A stretch of 64,000 nucleotides of DNA from Alteromonas sp. RKMC-009 (GCF_003584565.2 NZ_CP031010.1:1302001-1366000); one strand, 5' to 3'. Counted from the first letter of the stretch, positions 16,991-25,312 are shown. Notes: generated by a model not told the origin, from the letters alone. Numbers and translations are program-made.

Positions 16991-18337
16991 ATGTCCGCCT
17001 CTCAAAATTTGAAGTTAGGGGAAAAAGTTAGTTTCGGAGCGGGTGAAGTCGCTTCGAATCTGACATGGAACCTGGCAACAGGATTTCTGCTCCTCTATTA
17101 CACCGACGTTGCCTTGTTACCGGCTGCATCTCTAGGGATCCTGATGCTTGTTACCCGTGTTTTGGATGCTGTTTTTGACCCAATCGCCGGAATAGCGGTC
17201 GACCGCACTAATTCTCTACGTGGAAAAGCGCGCCCCTATTTGCTTTATGCGCCAATTCCGTTCGCTATTTTGTATGTTGCTACTTTTTCTGTGCCAGACT
17301 GGTCTACAACAGCGAAGCTGATTTACGCCTACATTACTTTCACTCTTTTGGGGCTGGTTTATTCATTTCTCTATGTCCCTTACAGCTCTATGTTACCGAT
17401 GCTTACCAAAAAAGCATCTGAGAAAAATCAGTTGGGTAGTGTCAGGGCAATGGGCTCTTCTATTGCGTCGATTATTGCATTTGGTCTTACTATGCCTCTC
17501 ATCAACTATATCGGCGGGGATGACAGGCAATTAGGATTTACTGTGACTACAGGGATTATGGTACTGATTGCCGTGTTCTTGTACTGGATTTGTTTTGCCT
17601 ACACGAAAGAGAGACATACACAACCGGTTTCGAAGACCCGCCCTGTTGTTGAAAGTCTTAAAACACTTATTCGAAACCCAGTTTGGCGAGCTGCCTTTTT
17701 TATAAAACTCCTGGTTTTTATCCGTATCGGTATCATGGTTTCGTGCCTGGCGTATTTTGCCAAGCAGGTCATGGGAGATATTTCACTTATATCAGTAATT
17801 TTGCCGCTGATGTCTATAGCTATTTTTGTTGGGGGAGCTTTGTCCTCAACATATATTTCGAAAATAGGCTTGGAGCGCGGAAATATTATTGCGCTTTCTA
17901 TACAGAGTGCTCTTTTTCTTTCTTTATTTTTCTTCGAGGACAATAGAAGCGCATTTATCGCGATTTTTGTAATTGCAAATATTTTTAGTGGAATCGCTGC
18001 AGCATCCGGCTTCAGAGTTTCAGCTGATGCAGTGGAATGGCATGAAAAATATTTTGGTCACAGAGATGAAGGTTTAATTGCGTCTGTGCTGAGCTTTGGC
18101 TTGAAAGTCGGACTTGCAATAGGTTCTGCGCTCACGGGCTTTGTATTGGGCTGGGCAGATTATGACCCTGCTGTGGTAACTGAATTGTCTGCAAACGCAC
18201 TTCGTTCTTTGCTTTATCTTGGGCCTGTATTGGCCAATTCCTTCTTAATTCTTTGCTGGGTCTCTCTCATAAATAACAGAAAGAAAGAGACCAACGGGCA
18301 ACTTGTTAACTTTTCACATAGAGGTACTAACTTATGA
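16991..18337 (+). CDS. GPH-family glycoside:cation symporter
   Basis: From the ATG at 16991, preceded by GGAG at 16982, the protein has 448 residues with about 12 transmembrane segments. LGEKVSFGAGEVASNLTWN at the start and TRVLDAVFDPIAGIAVDRT in helix 2 are hallmarks of the glycoside-pentoside-hexuronide:cation symporter family (MelB/YicJ type), which imports glycosides with Na+ or H+. An in-frame earlier start exists at 16934 but has no ribosome-binding site. Its stop overlaps the deglycosidase beta-subunit start by 4 bp. I infer import of a 3-keto C-glycoside, or of the unmodified glycoside, from the periplasm. Confidence 0.88.
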   Translation: MSASQNLKLGEKVSFGAGEVASNLTWNLATGFLLLYYTDVALLPAASLGILMLVTRVLDAVFDPIAGIAVDRTNSLRGKARPYLLYAPIPFAILYVATFSVPDWSTTAKLIYAYITFTLLGLVYSFLYVPYSSMLPMLTKKASEKNQLGSVRAMGSSIASIIAFGLTMPLINYIGGDDRQLGFTVTTGIMVLIAVFLYWICFAYTKERHTQPVSKTRPVVESLKTLIRNPVWRAAFFIKLLVFIRIGIMVSCLAYFAKQVMGDISLISVILPLMSIAIFVGGALSSTYISKIGLERGNIIALSIQSALFLSLFFFEDNRSAFIAIFVIANIFSGIAAASGFRVSADAVEWHEKYFGHRDEGLIASVLSFGLKVGLAIGSALTGFVLGWADYDPAVVTELSANALRSLLYLGPVLANSFLILCWVSLINNRKKETNGQLVNFSHRGTNL

Positions 18338-18711
18338 TGGATCATCGCGCCGTTAGTGATAATGGCTTAATTCTGACTACGTCAGGAGTAAAAATTGATG
18401 TCAGGCTTCCATGGTACAGAACTCTTCCCTTATCTGTCGTTGAATTTCTTGGAGTAGAAATTGATGGAAAGGCATTTGATCTGGAAAAACTAGACTTCGA
18501 ATTAGAGGGCAAGTTTATGCCTCTGACATCACTCAGACCCAAAACTAATGTTTGGTGGTACGTACTGGATAGTGGATTTATTCACATAGATTCGCCTGAT
18601 TTTGAAAAAGGGAAGAGCTATTCCGTTTCCGTGACCGTGTCTTTTAAACCTCCATATATTCAAGGTTTAAACCGGATAATCAAGACAACTAAATCCCTGG
18701 TAGCACATTAA
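18334..18711 (+). CDS. C-glycoside deglycosidase beta subunit (CGDB/DUF6379 family)
   Basis: The 125-residue protein matches the small beta subunit of bacterial C-glycoside deglycosidases (DfgB, DgpC, CarC). KIDVRLPWYRTLPLSVVEF is the family's N-terminal signature, followed by VEIDGKAFD, a W-W-Y segment, FEKGKSYSV and the closing FKPPYIQGL, close to the S-Y-M-P region of known members. In those complexes the Ig-like beta subunit packs on a TIM-barrel alpha subunit. The complex cleaves the C-C bond of 3''-oxo C-glycosides by a retro-Michael-like elimination, giving the aglycone and an anhydro-hexenulose. The alpha subunit gene follows 9 bp later. This recognition is from memory of the family and is the key to reading the locus. 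Confidence 0.8.
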   Translation: MMDHRAVSDNGLILTTSGVKIDVRLPWYRTLPLSVVEFLGVEIDGKAFDLEKLDFELEGKFMPLTSLRPKTNVWWYVLDSGFIHIDSPDFEKGKSYSVSVTVSFKPPYIQGLNRIIKTTKSLVAH

Positions 18712-18720
18712 GGAAAAATC

Positions 18721-19737
18721 ATGACGTATCAACCTAAAGGCCTCGAATTAGGCACCACACTCTACAGTTTGACCACGCAGTTCCATGGTCGGGAGTACAC
18801 TTTTAAGGAGCTTGTGCGGAAAGTTGCAGCTGAAGGTATAGGACCCGGACTTGAAGTTGTCGGGTTCCAAAGCATTAAAGGCTTTCCTGTTGTAAGTGAC
18901 CAATTCAAAGACGAATTTCTTCAATTAATGGACGAAACAAATCTTGTGCCCTCATGCTTGGGGATCAACGCTGATATTCGGATCAATCCTGATAAACCGA
19001 TGAGCGAAAATGAAAGTGTTGAATATCATATTAGACAACTTGAAGCAGCGGCCAAACTTAAGTTTCCCCTTGTTCGCTACCAATATCCAGCTGGCCCTTC
19101 TGTCATTGAGAAGCTTGTGCCAACAGCAGAAAGATTGAATGTAAAACTGGGTCTGGAAATCCACGCACCTCATCATACTCAACATCCTGATGTGATGGCC
19201 TACAGGGAGATGTACGATAGAGTAAATTCACCTATGCTGGGCTTTATTCCTGATTTCGGCTCAACAGCACGGACAGTCCCACCCAGCTTTTTCGAGGCAC
19301 AAAGAATACAGGGATGTCCTGAAGACCTGATTAAGCTAGCGCAAGATATCTGGCATCAGGATGGTGATCCGTATGAGAGACGAAATATCTATATAGAACA
19401 AGCACGAAAGCGTGGTTTTGAAGATAGGCTGATCATGAGTTTAGTTATTATCTTTGGCCTGTTTAATCGTGTCGCCCCCGAAAGCTGGGCTGAAATCATG
19501 CATCAGGTAATTCATATCCACGGTAAATTTTTTGATTTTGATGATGACGGCAATGAAATTGCCGTTGACTACGAAAGGGTGTTACCAGTTTTTGTAGATG
19601 GTGGATTTAATGGATTCATGTCGAGTGAATATGAAGGGCATATGTGGAACGATGCTGACGGTTTCGACAAAATTAAAAGACACCATACATTAGCGAGAAG
19701 GATATTAACTAGTTTGAAAGGCGAGGGAAATGAATAA
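18721..19737 (+). CDS. C-glycoside deglycosidase alpha subunit (sugar phosphate isomerase/epimerase-like TIM barrel)
   Basis: A 338-residue xylose-isomerase-like TIM barrel. GLELGTTLYSLTTQF opens the barrel as in DfgA and CarB. Candidate Mn2+ ligands are E in LGLEIHAPHH, D in GFIPDFGS, H in VIHIHGKFFDF and E near the end in MSSEYEGH, the E/D/H/E set of the superfamily. Paired with the beta subunit it should cleave the sugar-aglycone C-C bond of a 3-keto C-glycoside in the cytoplasm. The stop overlaps the start of the Tat-exported subunit gene by 8 bp. Alone it could be called a generic epimerase; the adjacent beta subunit and GMC dehydrogenase argue for deglycosidase. Confidence 0.8.
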   Translation: MTYQPKGLELGTTLYSLTTQFHGREYTFKELVRKVAAEGIGPGLEVVGFQSIKGFPVVSDQFKDEFLQLMDETNLVPSCLGINADIRINPDKPMSENESVEYHIRQLEAAAKLKFPLVRYQYPAGPSVIEKLVPTAERLNVKLGLEIHAPHHTQHPDVMAYREMYDRVNSPMLGFIPDFGSTARTVPPSFFEAQRIQGCPEDLIKLAQDIWHQDGDPYERRNIYIEQARKRGFEDRLIMSLVIIFGLFNRVAPESWAEIMHQVIHIHGKFFDFDDDGNEIAVDYERVLPVFVDGGFNGFMSSEYEGHMWNDADGFDKIKRHHTLARRILTSLKGEGNE

Positions 19738-20305
19738 TATTTTTCATATTTCCCGTCGCCAGTTACTTTGTATACTCGGTGCGGGCCTGGGTGCATCAGC
19801 ATTTGCATCAATTTCAAATAATGCTTTGCTGTTAAAACAAGATGCAGAGTCTGCCAATGAAGAACTGAGCTTACTCGCAGAAATTTGCGATATTTTAATT
19901 CCGGATACAACATCTAAGGGGGCTGTTGCGGCAAATGTTCCGGCATTTGTCCACATGGCATTTCAGCACCAGTTGTTTGGTGGCTCAGTTGACACAGTGG
20001 TGAGCATAGGAAGCTACTTAAACTCGAAGTCACCTAGCGGTAACTTCTTGCTTGAGGATGAATTTTTCAAACGTTCAATCATTGAGTTGATTGACAAAAC
20101 TACATTTTCCAAAAGCCAGGAAACGGAAATATCAGCAAATTGGAAGATAATCAAAGAAGCTGTAATCGTTGGATATTATACAAGCGAAATCGGTGGTGCT
20201 GAAGAACTCACGTATCTGCCCGTTGCCGGAAGTATGTATCGCGCAGACATTGCATTTAAAGATACTCCACATGTGTCGAATCTTTGGATGGAGAATGCAT
20301 TTTGA
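19730..20305 (+). CDS. Tat-exported 'gluconate 2-dehydrogenase subunit 3' family protein (hitch-hiker subunit of the GMC dehydrogenase)
   Basis: A 191-residue protein with a twin-arginine signal (SRRQLLCILGAGLGASAFA) and a body matching the subunit-3 family: LSLLAEICDILIPDT, then a C-terminal VGYYTSEIGGAEELTYLPV. In gluconate 2-dehydrogenases and bacterial glucoside 3-dehydrogenases this small subunit carries the folded FAD subunit, which lacks its own signal, to the periplasm through the Tat pore. The FAD subunit gene follows with a 4-bp overlap, so co-export is expected. No cytochrome c electron acceptor subunit is encoded nearby. Confidence 0.85.
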   Translation: MNNIFHISRRQLLCILGAGLGASAFASISNNALLLKQDAESANEELSLLAEICDILIPDTTSKGAVAANVPAFVHMAFQHQLFGGSVDTVVSIGSYLNSKSPSGNFLLEDEFFKRSIIELIDKTTFSKSQETEISANWKIIKEAVIVGYYTSEIGGAEELTYLPVAGSMYRADIAFKDTPHVSNLWMENAF

Positions 20306-21990
20306 TAAATTCTGATTACGATGCAATCGTCGTTGGTTCAGGTATTTCTGGCGGTTGGGCAGCGAAAGAGCTAACTGAGAAAGGGCTTAAGGTTCTGATG
20401 ATCGAGCGCGGGCCAATGATCGAACATGGCCGCGATTATAACACTGAATTCAAAGCTCCCTGGGAGATGCAGTTTCACGGAATTGGTGATGCAGAAAAAT
20501 ATGCCGATGAATATCCGGTTCAAAGTAAAAAAAAGATGTTCTTTAACGAGTATTCGGAGAAGCATTGGGTTAATGATAAGGAAAATCCCTACGCGACTGA
20601 AGAAGGAACTGAATTTGAGTGGTATCGCGGTTATCAGATGGGGGGAAAGTCACTGATATGGGGCAGACAGTGCTGGAGATGGTCTGATCTGGATTTCAGT
20701 GCAAATCATGAAGATGGTATAGGTGTTGACTGGCCTATCAGGTATGAAGACCTGAAACCCTGGTATGACTATGTGGAAGAATTTATCGGGGTTGCAGGGA
20801 ACAATGACGGATTAGATGTACTTCCAGACGGAAAGTACCTGCCGCCCTTTGAATTAAGGGCTGCAGAAAAAAAATTCAAAGAGGTGCTTGAGTCTGATTT
20901 TCCCGGACGTACTCTCATCTCGGGGCGAACGGCAAATATTACTCAACCTCATAATGGAAGAGGGCAATGTCAAAAAAGGCTCGTGTGTAATCGCGGTTGC
21001 TCATTCGGGGCCTATTTTTCTACCCAATCTTCCACATTACCAGCAGCAAGAGCAACGGGCAACCTTACTTTATTAACTGAAACTGTTGTCGAGTCAGTTG
21101 TTTATGATGAAAAAACAGGCAGGGCCTCAGGTGTTAAAACTGTTGGTGCTAATAATGGTGTAAGGCAGGAGTTTAATGCGGATGTTATTTTTCTTAATGC
21201 AGGGACAATAAATACTGTAGGTATACTACTCCGATCTAAATCAATATCTTTTCCGAATGGCTTGGCTAACTCGAGTGGGGTGTTGGGGCACTATCTTATG
21301 GATCACGCCAGTGCGACATCAGCTGTTGCATTATTTAACGGTGTTGATGATAGAGGATACATAGGGAACCGGCCTAACACTGTAATTGTCCCGAGATACA
21401 GAAATGTGGGGAGCAGTGATGCACCGTTCAAACGAGGCTATCATTTCCAGGGAGCAGCTTCCAGACAAGGCTGGCGCAGAGGAGCAAGAACGGCCGGTGT
21501 TGGTAAACAACTAAAAGAAGCTCTGGCGAATCAGGGAAGCTGGACTTTCTTTCTGGGAGTTTTTGCTGAATGCCTCCCATACAGGGAAAATAAAATTAGT
21601 ATCCATCCGACGGCAAAGGATCCTCAAGGTTTGCCGCAGATGAATATAAGTTTCAGATACGGTGAAAATGAGTACGCTGCGCTCAGAGATGCCGAAACAG
21701 AAGCCCGTAAAATGCTTGAAGCTGCGGGGGCAAAAATTATTATGAGTTCATCTGAGCCTGATCCGGGGGGAAGCTCTATTCACGAAATGGGAGGGGCAAG
21801 AATGGGACATGACAAACGAGATTCCGTTGTGAATAAGTTTAATCAGTGCCATGACGTGCCAAACATCTTTATCACTGATGGTGCTTGTATGTCCTCTACG
21901 GCGTGTCAGAATCCTTCATTGACTTATATGGCGCTTACTGCTCGAGCTGTTGACTATGCCGTCGGCAAATTGAAAGTTGGCGATCTTTAA
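20302..21990 (+). CDS. GMC-family FAD dehydrogenase (glucoside 3-dehydrogenase-like catalytic subunit)
   Basis: I place the start at the TTG at 20302, which overlaps the preceding stop as TTGA and has GGAG at 20290; a TTG at 20284 is also in frame. The 562-residue protein begins MINSDYDAIVVGSGISGGW (FAD Rossmann motif), has GYQMGGKSLIWGRQCWRW, and ends with the GMC C-terminal signatures HEMGGARMG and ACQNPSLTYMAL, which contain the catalytic His and Asn. It has no signal peptide, consistent with Tat hitch-hiking on the upstream subunit. Related enzymes oxidise the C3 hydroxyl of glucosides, which is exactly the activation that C-glycoside deglycosidases require. Confidence 0.85.
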   Translation: MINSDYDAIVVGSGISGGWAAKELTEKGLKVLMIERGPMIEHGRDYNTEFKAPWEMQFHGIGDAEKYADEYPVQSKKKMFFNEYSEKHWVNDKENPYATEEGTEFEWYRGYQMGGKSLIWGRQCWRWSDLDFSANHEDGIGVDWPIRYEDLKPWYDYVEEFIGVAGNNDGLDVLPDGKYLPPFELRAAEKKFKEVLESDFPGRTLISGRTANITQPHNGRGQCQKRLVCNRGCSFGAYFSTQSSTLPAARATGNLTLLTETVVESVVYDEKTGRASGVKTVGANNGVRQEFNADVIFLNAGTINTVGILLRSKSISFPNGLANSSGVLGHYLMDHASATSAVALFNGVDDRGYIGNRPNTVIVPRYRNVGSSDAPFKRGYHFQGAASRQGWRRGARTAGVGKQLKEALANQGSWTFFLGVFAECLPYRENKISIHPTAKDPQGLPQMNISFRYGENEYAALRDAETEARKMLEAAGAKIIMSSSEPDPGGSSIHEMGGARMGHDKRDSVVNKFNQCHDVPNIFITDGACMSSTACQNPSLTYMALTARAVDYAVGKLKVGDL

Positions 21991-22393
21991 CATTTCAGAT
22001 ATCGGAAGTTCTACAAGCGGATGACACCTTGTTCGGTCTTTTGAAATAAGGTGTCACAATTTACTTGTATAGTCTAAGGTGAATTTTTCTTCACTTCATT
22101 AAGAATGCAAGAAGCAAAACAGTACACAAACGTAAAAAAATTCATCGTTGTTTTATAATTACTGCGACTTTTATACTGGCCTGCGCCAACTAGAGTATCC
22201 GGAAATAATGAGAAACTATAATTCCTCATTACCTCATGTGTAATCACAATTAATTTTACAGTTTGTTTTTTACAGGGGATAAAAAACATAATGAACTTAT
22301 AAATTAAATACAGTGCAGAGTTTCAGCAATAAGAAGTTTGAAAAGGGAGTACACTAAAAACTAGAGAAGTATAGGGGGAATATTGAGAGGAAA
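21991..22393. other. Gene-free spacer between the C-glycoside operon and the tRNA gene
   Basis: Apart from a 9-bp inverted repeat (TGACACCTT at 22022-22030 with AAGGTGTCA at 22048-22056), which may end the operon transcript but lacks a T-run, I see nothing here. Confidence 0.5.
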
Positions 22394-22709
22394 TGGTGGC
22401 CCCACCTGGACTCGAACCAGGGACCTAACGATTCGCTAATCCAATGCTTTCGCATCGGCCCGGACTATATCATCACCCTCGCTATCGCGGTGGGGTGTCG
22501 GACGCTAATGGTGTATTACATGACAAGAACGTGCCACTCCACCTAGTCTCTGAACCGTCCCGTGGCGCCCCCCGGGCTTGGCTGCTGATTGGCAAGTTTA
22601 GAAAAACGTAGCTTTCCAGCAATTCATCCGATTTTTCCGCGTATTATTACTAATACGGGTCACAAATATTTTATGAGTCGTGTGCTCTAACCAACTGAGC
22701 TATAGGGCC
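22394..22709 (-). tRNA. tRNA-Ile(CAU), lysidine type, interrupted by a group I intron
   Basis: Exon 1 is 22673-22709 and exon 2 with encoded CCA is 22394-22433 on the minus strand. Joining them gives a 77-nt cloverleaf. The acceptor stem GGCCCTA pairs with TGGGGCC, the anticodon loop is CTCATAA, the T arm contains GGTTCGAGTCC, and the end is ACCA. The sequence is close to the E. coli AUA-decoding tRNA-Ile2 and not to initiator or elongator tRNA-Met, so C34 should be converted to lysidine by TilS. Confidence 0.92.
22434..22672 (-). ncRNA. Group I self-splicing intron (239 nt, Azoarcus/IC3-like) in the tRNA-Ile anticodon loop
   Basis: The intron starts after the U of the CAU anticodon and ends in G, as group I introns require. 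Visible core elements are an internal guide GTGA that pairs with exon ACTCAT (with the U-G wobble), a 7-bp P2 hairpin closed by a GUAA tetraloop, the P/Q-type segments GAATTGCTGGAAAGC and CAATCAGCAGCCAAGC, and the R/S-type P7 segments TTCAGAGACTA and GATATAGTCC. There is no homing endonuclease frame. The location after the anticodon of tRNA-Ile(CAU) matches the well-known Azoarcus intron. Confidence 0.9.
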
Positions 22710-22712
22710 ATT
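22671..22712. repeat. 42-bp direct repeat, left copy (tRNA 5' half; att-like site)
   Basis: This stretch, covering exon 1 of the tRNA gene plus two flanking bases at each end, is identical to 25273-25314. The identity stops at the intron boundary on one side and just outside the tRNA 5' end on the other. Confidence 0.75.
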
Positions 22713-22828
22713 TCCGAATTTGTGACAGAGTCCAATTTGAATCTGAAACAAATTTGACGCGTAGTTTACTGATTAAATCTACAGATGTCACGCCGGTTAT
22801 TAGGTTCTGCAAATCATTCGCTCATTTT

Positions 22829-23029
22829 TCATTCAGTGATTTCTAGCAACTCCCCAATTTCACACTGCAGATATCGGCAAAGAGTCTCAAGAGTTTCAAA
22901 ATCTATTCGACTTGTCGTTTCGTGATATAGCCTGGTCGCGGTACTGCGGTTAATTCCGGTATCACGGACAAGATCAGAAATTTTAATTTTTCTCGCTCCA
23001 AGTAGAGCTGAAAGGTTGCATTTTATCAA
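22829..23029 (-). CDS. Small XRE-family (Cro/CI type) transcriptional regulator
   Basis: A 66-residue protein made almost entirely of one helix-turn-helix domain: ISDLVRDTGINRSTATRLYH (helices 2-3) and FETLETLCRYLQCEIGELLE, the YozG-type short XRE pattern. It is divergent from the OB-HD gene, and the intervening region carries two direct repeats of TTCTTTAGAGARTCA exactly 50 bp apart, which are candidate operators. It probably autoregulates and represses the divergent gene. Confidence 0.75.
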   Translation of the reverse strand: MIKCNLSALLGARKIKISDLVRDTGINRSTATRLYHETTSRIDFETLETLCRYLQCEIGELLEITE

Positions 23030-23047
23030 GTTAAAGCACCAAAATAA

Positions 23048-23112
23048 TTCTTTAGAGAGTCATTTTTGTTGACTTCTCATTCATGTTGATTTATTGTTTC
23101 TTTAGAGAATCA
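23048..23112. promoter_or_regulatory. Paired operator-like direct repeats between the XRE and OB-HD genes
   Basis: TTCTTTAGAGAGTCA (23048-23062) and TTCTTTAGAGAATCA (23098-23112) differ at one base and are spaced 50 bp start to start, near five helical turns. Each includes the imperfect palindrome TCTTTAGAGA. Confidence 0.45.
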
Positions 23113-23159
23113 AAATGCTTCTTTTGAGTTTTTTCTTCCCTTATGGAGTAACAACCGAT

Positions 23160-24026
23160 ATGACTGAAATCCATTCGTTCCAACCACTGCTAAATAATAC
23201 AACCGATTTAACTCGATTTCGAGGAACGTATTTTTTAACAGAATTTGAATCGAGAATCGGAGATGAGCATCATTACTGGAAACTGTCCCTCGCGGATTCA
23301 TCCGGAGAATTGACGGTGTACTGCTATGATCCTGAATTTATTCAGGATTATATTGCAGTTGATATGTATGTACAGATTGAAGTCGTTCGAAAATCGACAC
23401 GTGGTTGCGAATTTGTTCAGTGCGTACAGCTACATAGGTGGGAGCGGGAACAGGAAAAACGATTGTCTCCCATGCAATTGCCCCGGTGTATGTGCCCTAA
23501 ACCGCAGGCATTGGACTGGTTTTTGGATTTCAGAAATCGAATCCGAGTACAAAATCTCAGACGATTTTTAGATAGAGTCATCATGCAACCCCACGTTTCT
23601 ATGGCATTTCTCACTGCTCCAGCTTCACTCGAAACGCATTACAGCTATCCGGGCGGACTGATTGAACATTCTGTCGCGACTGCATGGTCAGTTATAGGAT
23701 ATCAGGATCACTCATCTGTTGAGCGCGATCTGGCTATCGTCGCCGCTCTGCTGCATGACATCGGAAAGACACAAACAATGACCAGTGATTTGGTCAAAAC
23801 CCGGCTGGGACGACTGGTTAACCACAATCATCTCACACTGGAAATTTGTGCAGATGCTCTGGCGGAAATGGATCTTTTGGCGCCAGGACTGGGTGATCAA
23901 CTGCGACACGCGTGGACAAGTGCTGAAACTGACAGTGAATGTTGTGAACCGGAACAATCACGGTTGGCAGAGCGGCTGGAAGAGTGCGATCTGAATTCGT
24001 TCAGTGAGCATGTTGTTTTTCCATAG
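23160..24026 (+). CDS. OB-fold plus HD-domain protein (YhaM-like 3'-5' exonuclease candidate)
   Basis: I place the start at the ATG at 23160, with GGAG upstream, giving 288 residues; an in-frame ATG at 23115 is the alternative. Residues 15-100 look like an OB-fold (LTRFRGTYFLTEFESRIG, WKLSLADSSGELTVYC). The second half is an HD domain with YPGGLIEHSV, AALLHDIGK and LVNHNHLTLEI, the order found in YhaM/CBF1 exonucleases. The HD part also resembles MOBH relaxase N-terminal regions. It lies within the 2.6 kb bounded by the tRNA repeats, so it may be island cargo. Confidence 0.6.
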   Translation: MTEIHSFQPLLNNTTDLTRFRGTYFLTEFESRIGDEHHYWKLSLADSSGELTVYCYDPEFIQDYIAVDMYVQIEVVRKSTRGCEFVQCVQLHRWEREQEKRLSPMQLPRCMCPKPQALDWFLDFRNRIRVQNLRRFLDRVIMQPHVSMAFLTAPASLETHYSYPGGLIEHSVATAWSVIGYQDHSSVERDLAIVAALLHDIGKTQTMTSDLVKTRLGRLVNHNHLTLEICADALAEMDLLAPGLGDQLRHAWTSAETDSECCEPEQSRLAERLEECDLNSFSEHVVFP

Positions 24027-24056
24027 CTTAGAATGTAATACATAACAGAGGTCAGC

Positions 24057-24539
24057 ATGCTAATGGATTCTCCAATAGTCGATTTTACGAGATTGACGCC
24101 ACCTGAATTAATTGATGGTGTTCCAGCGTTTTTAAAGTCAGATTCGGGTTGGTACTGGTCAACAAATAAGGCTTGGGGCACTCTTGAGCTAGAGTATCCG
24201 AGAACAGCCGTTGAGCAAGCTCTACTGCAGTCATTTACACAGTTTGGGTGTGGCGTGAGTATGTTACGATTGGGGCGGTCTTTGCTACACAGCTATCGCT
24301 ATCCATCAGAAATACAATCGGACTATTTAGGTTTGCAGTATCTACTGTCGGGTATGGATGCATTCAATATAGTTTTAAGAGAAACTGCTGCTCCTCTCAG
24401 TATAAAAAAATACGTCTATACTCCTGAATTTATTGGGCTGTGTCAGTTGGCTATTCATGAAGTTGCAGATAAAAATATCAGTATCTGCCCAGAGCTAAGC
24501 GAGTTTCTCCGCAAGTCAGTGAGCCACATACAGCATTGA
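24057..24539 (+). CDS. Hypothetical protein, 160 residues
   Basis: I do not recognise a family. The protein has no signal peptide or clear membrane segment and has a hydrophobic, helix-rich middle. It begins 30 bp after the OB-HD gene in the same direction, so the two are probably cotranscribed. AGAGGTC lies before the ATG. Its only context is the tRNA-flanked segment. Confidence 0.55.
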   Translation: MLMDSPIVDFTRLTPPELIDGVPAFLKSDSGWYWSTNKAWGTLELEYPRTAVEQALLQSFTQFGCGVSMLRLGRSLLHSYRYPSEIQSDYLGLQYLLSGMDAFNIVLRETAAPLSIKKYVYTPEFIGLCQLAIHEVADKNISICPELSEFLRKSVSHIQH

Positions 24540-24907
24540 TTTTGTTTTTTTGATGTGAGGAGAGGGAGCGAGAAGTTGCCCAGCAGTTTGGCTTTTTTGT
24601 TTGTAATGAGCCAATTGGGAATTCTAAGGCAAGTTAGGCTAGTCCGTTGCAGTCAGTAGCGGACTTCTTTGTACAGACCCTCAATTTGTACGGGAAGCAG
24701 TCATTGGCTTGTTGCAATTTTAAGGCAGCTATGAGTGAAATATAGGACATTCGTTCATGTTTCCTGTGGAAACATTGTTATTTGTCTGTTTAACACGAGT
24801 TTCTAGTAGAAACCGAATGAATGCTTGCTCTGAATCGCCACTGATTTTCTAGATGCCTTTTAGCCAGCTAACCTAACTGAAGGAGAAGTGCTTATAAGCC
24901 GTAATGG

Positions 24908-25014
24908 TATCCTGATGAATTTAAAACTGTAGCATTTAAACAAGTTGTTGAGCGTGGCCATTCTGTCCGCCTTTAGCTTGTAGCTGCCTTTAGAAATGCA
25001 ACACGTTAATGTCC
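24908..25014 (+). pseudogene. Remnant of an IS3-family transposase OrfA
   Basis: One frame reads Y-P-D-E-F-K-T-V-A-F-K-Q, then VVERGHSV, which is the N-terminal helix of IS3-type OrfA proteins, but an in-frame stop follows within a few codons and the downstream part is recognisable only as VAAFRNATR. No inverted repeats or orfB are visible. It is a decayed fragment. Confidence 0.55.
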
Positions 25015-25269
25015 GCTTCACGTACAGAGCAGTCATTAATATCAATGTCCACAAATCCGCTCTTGATTGTCTAAGATCACCAAAACGCTGGACTTAAAAT
25101 ATGTACTGGACAAGGCATTTTTCGAGAGTCTGAATTTTCTACTCGGAATAGTTTTGAAAAGACTCTTCAAGGGACTCTTCACAATCAAAAAAATAAGTAT
25201 GAATTTAAGTCTTTTGGCTAATTAGTTGAAAGTAAAGGGGATTTATTTTGAGGAGTGATTTCGCACTAT

Positions 25270-25312
25270 CGATTATGAGTCGTGTGCTCTAACCAACTGA
25301 GCTATAGGGCCA
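25270..25312 (-). pseudogene. Truncated, intron-less tRNA-Ile(CAU) 5' half
   Basis: This is identical to exon 1 of the tRNA at 22394-22709 and continues directly into AATCG, the first five bases of exon 2, without any intron; homology to the tRNA then ends. It cannot make a functional tRNA. It is the right member of the 42-bp direct repeat and looks like an attachment-site remnant. Confidence 0.8.

Noticed and set aside
22394..22709. tRNA-Met
   Set aside because: The anticodon is CAU, but the acceptor stem and arms match the AUA-decoding tRNA-Ile2, including the GGCCC acceptor start.
23160..24026. MOBH-type conjugative relaxase
   Set aside because: The HD motifs resemble it, but the preceding OB-fold and short length fit YhaM-type exonucleases better, and no other transfer genes are present.
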